A stretch of 50,138 nt of DNA from an uncultured Dysgonomonas sp. (GTDB taxonomy: Bacteria; Bacteroidota; Bacteroidia; Bacteroidales; Dysgonomonadaceae): NCBI GenBank assembly GCA_900556485.1, contig USOX01000018.1, forward strand, positions 1 through 50,138, read 5' to 3'. A model generated the notes under the pieces. That model did not search any database, was not told the DNA's origin, and saw only the letters and a program-made list of their open reading frames with translations. A program made the position numbers and the translations under genes. Below, one piece after another: positions 45,481-50,138 of the stretch; the first letter of the stretch is position 1; the number at the start of each line of letters is the position of its first letter.

Positions 45481-45504
45481 AATTAGATTTGTACAAATCT
45501 AATT
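45481..45504. promoter_or_regulatory. Perfect 24-bp palindrome just upstream of the chitinase gene
   Basis: AATTAGATTTGT followed by its exact complement, ending 9 bases before the GH18 ATG. It also contains TAGATTTG, matching the -7 consensus TAnnTTTG. It could be a repressor operator overlapping the promoter, or a 10-bp mRNA hairpin with GTAC loop that hides the start region. The rest of the 204-bp gap (45310-45513) is extremely AT-rich. Confidence 0.55.
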
Positions 45505-45513
45505 GAAAAAGCT

Positions 45514-46524
45514 ATGAAAAACTATAAGATTTTCAGTTATGCCATAGGCATAATAATTGTGCTACTTACAGCATGTAAAAAAGAGACTGTAAACAGTAAT
45601 AACTATATTGTTCTTGCTTATGTTACTTCTTGGTCGAATGTTATGCCTGACCCTAGTTGCTTAACACATATTAATTATGCATTTGGACATATAACTGAAA
45701 CATTTTGTGAAATACGGGTCGACAATGAGGAACGCTTAAAGGCGATAACCGACTTAAAACAAATACATCCTAATTTAAAGATTTTCTTGTCTATAGGTGG
45801 ATGGGGAAGTGGGCACTTTAGTGAGATGGCAGCAGATGATAATCTTCGGAGACTGTTTGCCATAGATTGTAAACGTGTGGTTGATCAGTTCAATTTGGAT
45901 GGTATTGATATAGACTGGGAATATCCAACAGATAATGCGGCAGGAATTTCAGCATCAGAGACTGATACTGATAATTTTACTCTGTTGATGAAAGATATTC
46001 GACAATCAATCGGAAGCGAAAAGTTATTAACTCTTGCTAGCTCGGCTAATGCTAAATATATCAATTTTAAGGAAATTGACCCATATATCGACTTCATAAA
46101 TATTATGTCATATGATATGGGATCCCCACCTTATCACCATTCTGGATTATACAAGTCTGAAAATACAAAATTTTCTGTTGATGAAGCGGTAAAAGCTCAT
46201 ATAGAAAAAGGAATGCCGATAAACAAACTAGTGATGGGAATTCCTTTTTATGGACGTGCAAGCGAAAAAATTAAAAATGCTGACTATGGAAGTCTGGTAA
46301 AATTAAATGATTTTGAAGAAAGATGGGATGATATCTCTTTTGTTCCTTATCTGGTAGATGCAAATGGAGAATTTATTTGCGGATTTGACAATCCTAAGTC
46401 CATTGATATAAAATGCCAATATATTAAAGATCATGGTATGTTAGGTGCTATGTATTGGGAATATAATGGGGATGATGATAATGGAACTTTGCGGAAAGTC
46501 TTATATAAGGGATTAAATAATTGA
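45514..46524 (+). CDS. GH18 chitinase-like lipoprotein
   Basis: A 336-residue lipoprotein (lipobox LLTAC, Cys21, followed by KKE). GH18 motifs: SIGGWG at 93-98 and DGIDIDWEYP at 129-138, fitting DxxDxDxE with catalytic E136, then IMSYDMGSPPYH and MGIPFYGRAS. It hydrolyses beta-1,4 bonds between GlcNAc residues (chitin, chito-oligosaccharides or the core of N-glycans). It is compact, with no extra binding domain visible. It heads a run with two NagX-like membrane proteins, which fits amino-sugar processing. A 24-bp palindrome lies just before it. Confidence 0.92.
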   Translation: MKNYKIFSYAIGIIIVLLTACKKETVNSNNYIVLAYVTSWSNVMPDPSCLTHINYAFGHITETFCEIRVDNEERLKAITDLKQIHPNLKIFLSIGGWGSGHFSEMAADDNLRRLFAIDCKRVVDQFNLDGIDIDWEYPTDNAAGISASETDTDNFTLLMKDIRQSIGSEKLLTLASSANAKYINFKEIDPYIDFINIMSYDMGSPPYHHSGLYKSENTKFSVDEAVKAHIEKGMPINKLVMGIPFYGRASEKIKNADYGSLVKLNDFEERWDDISFVPYLVDANGEFICGFDNPKSIDIKCQYIKDHGMLGAMYWEYNGDDDNGTLRKVLYKGLNN

Positions 46525-46554
46525 TTTATATTTTAGTTTTAAAACAATGATATT

Positions 46555-47772
46555 ATGATAGCAAAACCATCCAGCATATTTTCTGTCCGGAATAACTCTA
46601 TTGATATATTTAGAGCATTAACTATGTTATTGATGATATTTGTCAACGATATTTGGTCTGTAAGCGGTTTGCCTGAATGGTTGGGGCATGCCGAGTGGGG
46701 ACAAGATATGTTAGGGTTGGCGGATATTGTATTTCCTTGTTTCTTATTTGTTGTAGGAATGTCTATACCATATGCTATTGAATCCAGATTTGCAAAAGGA
46801 ATAGATGCAACTGATACTATTGGGCATATACTAACTCGTTCATTAGCACTCCTTATTATGGGTGTTTATATTGTAAATACAGAATCAGGCCTTTCTCCTG
46901 AATCCGGGATGAGTTTTAATCTATATCGTATATTGATGGTTGCGGCATTCTTTTTGATATGGAATGTATACCCAAAGACAGAAAAGCTATATCTTAAATA
47001 TACTTTTTCGGCATTGAAAATAGCGGGTTTATTATTACTCCTTTTTCTTGGTATAATATTCCGTGATACAAATGGGGGAATATTGTCTCCTCGTTGGTGG
47101 GGAATACTTGGTATTATTGGATGGACATATTTGATTTGTGCATTCATTTATCTTTTTACACGAGATCGCTTAAGATATCTTATTCCAATTTTGGTATTTC
47201 TTATTGTAATTTGTATACTACAAACACCAATGAAGGAAGGAGGATCAATCCTAAACCTACCTGGGGATAACTTTTTTAATGCTATGCTCAATATATTACA
47301 TATAAATAATGGCGCTCTTCCTGCTTTCACAATGGGTGGTATTATTTTATCTTTAATAAGTGCCAGATATAAAGGTGTGACGAGATTAAAGAGACTTTTG
47401 TCAGCTTTTGTAGTCGCTTTTTTATTTATAATTGCAGGATATATAACCAACAATTACTGGATAATTTCTAAACTTGGAGAAACTCCTCCATGGGTGTTTT
47501 ATTGTATTGGAATTGGTATTTTTACGTATTCTATTATCTATTGGCTCGATTCGATAGGCAAAACAGCCTGGGCAAAAATTATAGAACCGGCAGGAACCGC
47601 AACCTTAACCTGTTATTTGGTGCCATATATTTTATATGCAATACGATTTATTGAATCTCCGGAATGGTTTAGAAATGGATTCCCTGGACTTATGAATTGT
47701 ATTCTCTTCTCATTCTTTACAATAGGTGTAACATACCTGTTGGGGCGCATTCATATAAAGCTTAAGATATAA
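46555..47772 (+). CDS. HGSNAT/NagX-like membrane protein (DUF5009 type), divergent
   Basis: A 405-residue inner-membrane protein with about ten hydrophobic segments. It opens NNSIDIFRALTMLLMIFVND and has GHAEWGQDMLGLADIVFPCFLFVVGMSIPYAIE, a variant of the HGSNAT/NagX block keeping the His and the Asp-x-V-F-P-x-F-x-F core. It is clearly different from the neighbour at 47787 and the copy at 19927, so it belongs to another branch of the family. It follows the chitinase by 30 bp and precedes the next gene by 14 bp. Transmembrane acetylation or transport of GlcN/GlcNAc is inferred from relatives. Confidence 0.78.
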   Translation: MIAKPSSIFSVRNNSIDIFRALTMLLMIFVNDIWSVSGLPEWLGHAEWGQDMLGLADIVFPCFLFVVGMSIPYAIESRFAKGIDATDTIGHILTRSLALLIMGVYIVNTESGLSPESGMSFNLYRILMVAAFFLIWNVYPKTEKLYLKYTFSALKIAGLLLLLFLGIIFRDTNGGILSPRWWGILGIIGWTYLICAFIYLFTRDRLRYLIPILVFLIVICILQTPMKEGGSILNLPGDNFFNAMLNILHINNGALPAFTMGGIILSLISARYKGVTRLKRLLSAFVVAFLFIIAGYITNNYWIISKLGETPPWVFYCIGIGIFTYSIIYWLDSIGKTAWAKIIEPAGTATLTCYLVPYILYAIRFIESPEWFRNGFPGLMNCILFSFFTIGVTYLLGRIHIKLKI

Positions 47773-47786
47773 AACGAAATATAATT

Positions 47787-48938
47787 ATGAATCAGAAACA
47801 ATCTTCAAGGCTATTGTCACTGGACGTTTTACGGGGAATAACCATTGCAGGTATGCTTCTTGTAAACAATCCTGGAACATGGAGTAGTATATATGCTCCT
47901 CTCAGACATGCTGATTGGAATGGATTAACTCCAACTGATCTTGTTTTCCCATTTTTTATGTTTATCATGGGAGTATCAACTTATATATCTTTACGCAAAA
48001 CAGAATTTAAATTTACTTCTGAAGCTCTATTCAAGATAATGAAAAGGACCTTTGTTATATTCTCCATTGGTATTGCCCTATCATGGATTGGAGTTTTTAT
48101 TGGGACATATAACAATTTGGAGGTAGCGAATATAAGCATATGGAAGAAACTATTGGAATCGGTCACTAATTTCGAACATATTCGCATACTGGGAGTGATG
48201 CAACGGTTGGCATTTACATACTGCGCTGCATCTTTAATCGCTATTCTTATTAAACATAAATATATACCAGCTATAGTTGTTTCATTATTATTGGGCTATT
48301 CTATATTTATCCTTGTTGGTAACGGATATGCTCAGGATGGTAGTAGCTGGCTGGCTATCGTAGATCAAAATGTTCTTGGATTAAATCATATGTATAGCGA
48401 ATATGGCGTAGATCCGGAAGGAATATTAAGCACTATTCCAGCTATTGCACATGTTTTAATTGGTTTTTGCATGGGTAATATTCTAATGAATATAAAAGAT
48501 AACAGAGAGCGAATGCTTCAACTGTTTATCTATGGAGCTATCTTCACGTTCTTGGGATTCCTGCTCAGTTATGCTTTTCCTATCAATAAGAAAATATGGT
48601 CTCCCAGCTTTGTTCTTGTCACATGCGGAATGGGAGCAACATTACTATCTTTACTAATATGGATAATTGATGTCAATAATAAAAAGAAATGGAGTATATT
48701 TTTTGAGTCGTTTGGTGCAAACCCACTTTTTTTATATGTTTTTGGTGCATTTTTAGGAACCTTAATTGATACGGTCAATGTAAATAATACAACCCTTAAG
48801 TCTTGGATGTTTAATGGAATGCTCTCACTAAACATGAATGTATATTTTACTTCATGTTTATTTGCTATATTATTTGTTGTAGCCTGTTGGATAATGGGAT
48901 ATCCGTTATATAAACGTGGTATTTATATTAAAATATAA
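47787..48938 (+). CDS. HGSNAT/NagX-like membrane acyltransferase (DUF5009 type)
   Basis: A 383-residue inner-membrane protein, close paralogue of the one at 19927: both share LLSLDVLRGITIAGM, NGLTPTDLVFPFFMFIMG, the FERIRILGVMQRLA/FEHIRILGVMQRLA segment, DPEGxLSTIPAI and the tail YKRxIYIKI. The conserved His is in LRHADWNG. Relatives acetylate glucosamine across membranes, or accompany NagP transporters in chitin clusters. It ends the chitinase run. A weak inverted repeat (48955-48963 with 49000-49008) follows but has no clear T-tract on the plus strand. Confidence 0.82.
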   Translation: MNQKQSSRLLSLDVLRGITIAGMLLVNNPGTWSSIYAPLRHADWNGLTPTDLVFPFFMFIMGVSTYISLRKTEFKFTSEALFKIMKRTFVIFSIGIALSWIGVFIGTYNNLEVANISIWKKLLESVTNFEHIRILGVMQRLAFTYCAASLIAILIKHKYIPAIVVSLLLGYSIFILVGNGYAQDGSSWLAIVDQNVLGLNHMYSEYGVDPEGILSTIPAIAHVLIGFCMGNILMNIKDNRERMLQLFIYGAIFTFLGFLLSYAFPINKKIWSPSFVLVTCGMGATLLSLLIWIIDVNNKKKWSIFFESFGANPLFLYVFGAFLGTLIDTVNVNNTTLKSWMFNGMLSLNMNVYFTSCLFAILFVVACWIMGYPLYKRGIYIKI

Positions 48939-49057
48939 TTATAAAGAAGCTTATATTCTCTTATCTTTAAGTAAAACAATTATATCTTTTTGATTTTATT
49001 AAGAGAATGAATGTTATTATGTCCTTAATGACCCACTATGTCATAATAAATATTTTA

Positions 49058-49092
49058 TTATTGAATTTTGATAAGGAAAATCACTATCTTTG
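49058..49092 (+). promoter_or_regulatory. Candidate promoter for the tmRNA gene
   Basis: TTATTG at 49058-49063 and TATCTTTG at 49085-49092 fit the Bacteroidota -33 TTG and -7 TAnnTTTG with 21 bases between. Transcription would start about 100 bases before the mature 5' end, implying a processed leader. The rest of 48939-49199 shows no gene. Confidence 0.42.
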
Positions 49093-49199
49093 TCTCTGAA
49101 TATTGATGGATATACTTTTTTCATTTTTTGTAACAAGTTTATTATCCAATATTACAAGTTTGATTATATGATCTTAAGATCAAGCAATAAAAAACAAAC

Positions 49200-49594
49200 G
49201 GGGCTGACTGGCTTTGACAGCGAGATGAAGTGGTTTGTAAGCATGCAGTGCATAGTCGGCTGGCACTATAATCTTAGACGTCAAAAATTTAACTGGCAAT
49301 AATAATTACGCTCTTGCTGCTTAATCGAAGTATAGTAGATATAGCTTAATCTCTGCACAGGTGTAGAGACAAGACATCACCCGGAAGCTGTGGCTTCGAA
49401 GCGTACCGATAAGGTGGTGCAGGCAAATCGGAGATAGGATAGAGGTGGCTTTGACCTTTATCTGAAAATTAAAAAGCTAAGGTTTGAGTTGGTGGCTTTG
49501 GTCTTGCTCATTCTCGACAATTAAAGCAAAGATAAGCATGTAGAAAGCAAATTAGTTCCTTGTTTGGACCGGGGTTCAATTCCCCGCAGCTCCA
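49200..49594 (+). ncRNA. ssrA: Transfer-messenger RNA (tmRNA)
   Basis: The 5' end GGGGCTGACTGGCTTTGACAG and the 3' end GGTTCAATTCCCCGCAGCTCCA form the tRNA-like part: GGGGCTG pairs with CAGCTCC (one G-U), and the T-arm reads GGGGTTCAATTCCCC. CCA is not encoded. The tag frame reads GTC AAA AAT TTA ACT GGC AAT AAT AAT TAC GCT CTT GCT GCT TAA at 49280-49324 if the resume codon is the GTC after TTAGAC, giving VKNLTGNNNYALAA, with the ALAA degradation end known from this phylum. It rescues stalled ribosomes and tags unfinished proteins. A 12-bp terminator follows. Confidence 0.95.
49566..49594 (+). other. Candidate attachment site at the tmRNA 3' end
   Basis: The T-arm and acceptor end of ssrA are a common target of tyrosine recombinases. 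An integrase remnant begins about 250 bp downstream in the expected orientation, so this end is probably the attL/attB core of a former element. A second copy (attR) is not inside the window. Confidence 0.4.
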
Positions 49595-49619
49595 CTTTTT
49601 AATTAGGAAAATCGAAGTA

Positions 49620-49658
49620 GAACTCTGTAAATGAAACGTTTACAGGGTTCTTTTTTTT
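49620..49658 (+). terminator. Rho-independent terminator after the tmRNA
   Basis: A 12-bp stem with one G-T pair (GAACTCTGTAAA at 49620-49631 with TTTACAGGGTTC at 49639-49650), a 7-base loop and eight T residues. It lies 25 bases after the tmRNA 3' end. Confidence 0.88.
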
Positions 49659-49709
49659 AGGTCTACTATCAGAATATAGCGGTTTATAGCGTTTATCACG
49701 GGGTAATTG

Positions 49710-49742
49710 GGTGGTAAAAATATCACCCCTGAAATTACCACC
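49710..49742. repeat. Inverted repeat between tmRNA and integrase remnant, possible recombinase arm sites
   Basis: GGTGGTAA at 49710-49717 is repeated inverted as TTACCACC at 49735-49742, with nested GGGTG/CACCC at 49709-49713 and 49724-49728. TATAGCG also occurs twice just before (about 49676 and 49686). Such small repeats between an attachment site and an integrase gene are typical of arm-binding or excisionase sites. The region 49659-49845 has no gene. Confidence 0.35.
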
Positions 49743-49845
49743 GATTTGCCACCATGACCGTTTTCATTGCGTTGAATATCTGCGTTTTGCTTCTTCTTTA
49801 CTTACAGTGTAAACAGTAACTTTATAACCTAAAATTAAGAAGAAA

Positions 49846-50063
49846 ATGGAACAAAAAAGAACATCTTTTGGGGTCGTTTTTATATCAGACAGACCCGTTT
49901 GAACAAACATGGAGAAACTCCTATTAATGTAAGGATCACAGTAAACTGACGTAGAGCGGAAACAACAATAAAAAAAACGATCCAGCCAAAGTTCTGGGAC
50001 TTTTCACAAGGTAGGGCCTTAGCTAGAAATTCTATAGCAAAAGAAATAAATTTGTTTATTGAT
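49846..50063 (+). pseudogene. Tyrosine recombinase (integrase) N-terminal remnant
   Basis: From the ATG at 49846 the frame reads MEQKRTSFGVVF and then loses phase. In the next frame it continues as YIRQTRLNKHGETPINVRITVN, a stop, then RRAETTIKKTIQPKFWDFSQGRA and AKEINLFID. This is the arm-DNA-binding N-terminal domain of Bacteroidota mobile-element integrases, carrying a frameshift and an in-frame stop. Similarity ends near 50063, just before repeats that look like an insertion-sequence end, so the rest is displaced or lost. It sits downstream of the tmRNA in the position expected for an element that integrated there. Confidence 0.82.
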
Positions 50064-50071
50064 TGTAAATA

Positions 50072-50118
50072 ATAATTGAAAAGTAGTCCACTAAAATAAT
50101 TGAAAAGTATACCACCAG
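50072..50118. mobile_element. Probable insertion-sequence end with tandem repeats (IS21-like)
   Basis: Two 23-bp direct repeats, 50072-50094 and 50096-50118, share 20 positions (AATAATTGAAAAGTAxxCCACxA) at 24-bp spacing. Multiple terminal repeats containing TTGAAAAGT (or ACTTTTCAA on the other strand) are a feature of IS21-family ends. The element body would lie beyond the window, so family and orientation are inferred. Confidence 0.42.
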
Positions 50119-50138
50119 TTGAGTAAGATATAAGAGTC

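Noticed and set aside
48955..49008. Inverted repeat after the last acyltransferase gene as a terminator
   Set aside because: The stem is only 9 bp with a 36-base loop and no clear T-run on the plus strand.
49090..49302. Open frame of 70 codons over the tmRNA
   Set aside because: It overlaps the 5' half of ssrA and shows no protein-like pattern; the RNA explains the sequence.

Overview
The window reads as a chromosomal segment of a Bacteroidota bacterium, most likely Bacteroidales and plausibly close to Dysgonomonas or Parabacteroides. The DNA is AT-rich. There are two SusC/SusD pairs, many lipoproteins whose cysteine is followed by acidic residues, secreted glycoside hydrolases with Sec signals, and a tmRNA whose tag ends NNNYALAA. 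The genus is inferred from gene style, not proven.

Region 1 (1-4679, minus strand): nagA and nagB followed by two exported Gfo/Idh/MocA oxidoreductases (the last cut by the window edge), and upstream a XylR-type AraC regulator. Region 2 (5237-21096, plus strand): a long catabolic block in two runs. The first (5237-13255) has three exported Gfo/Idh/MocA-type proteins, a sugar MFS permease, a two-helix membrane protein, a secreted beta-helix (GH28-like) protein and an epimerase-like SDR. The second (13529-21096) has a DapA/NanA-type aldolase, an Nramp-fold transporter without metal-binding motifs, an M20 amidohydrolase, a heparinase II/III-like lyase and an HGSNAT/NagX-like membrane acyltransferase. 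A SusC/SusD pair follows (21499-26229) with a strong terminator, then a leaderless ApbE. Together this looks like import, lytic cleavage, redox and deacylation of an amino- or acidic-sugar glycan. I do not recognise the whole set as a described pathway.

Region 3 (27210-43584, minus strand): a second polysaccharide utilization locus. In transcription order: a ribokinase broken by an internal deletion, a GRP/RhaT-like sugar transporter, an intact ribokinase, a lipoprotein ADP-ribosylglycohydrolase-family protein, SusC, SusD, a surface glycan-binding-like lipoprotein, a terminator hairpin, then GH172 (DUF2961), GH78 rhamnosidase and GH20 hexosaminidase. Two ribokinases, a sugar permease and SusCD recall the ribose-scavenging (rus) loci of Bacteroides. 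The extra enzymes suggest a heteroglycan with pentofuranose, rhamnose and HexNAc. A divergent helical-repeat protein (43783-45309) is the only candidate local regulator.

Region 4 (45514-48938, plus strand): a GH18 chitinase lipoprotein with two tandem HGSNAT/NagX-like membrane proteins, preceded by a perfect 24-bp palindrome. Region 5 (48939-50138): the ssrA tmRNA with its terminator, then the decayed N-terminal end of a tyrosine recombinase cut off by tandem repeats resembling an IS21-family end. This looks like the scar of an integrative element that used the tmRNA 3' end. Amino-sugar use (nagA, nagB, GH20, GH18, three NagX-like proteins) runs through regions 1 to 4. No CRISPR array, rRNA or tRNA was seen.
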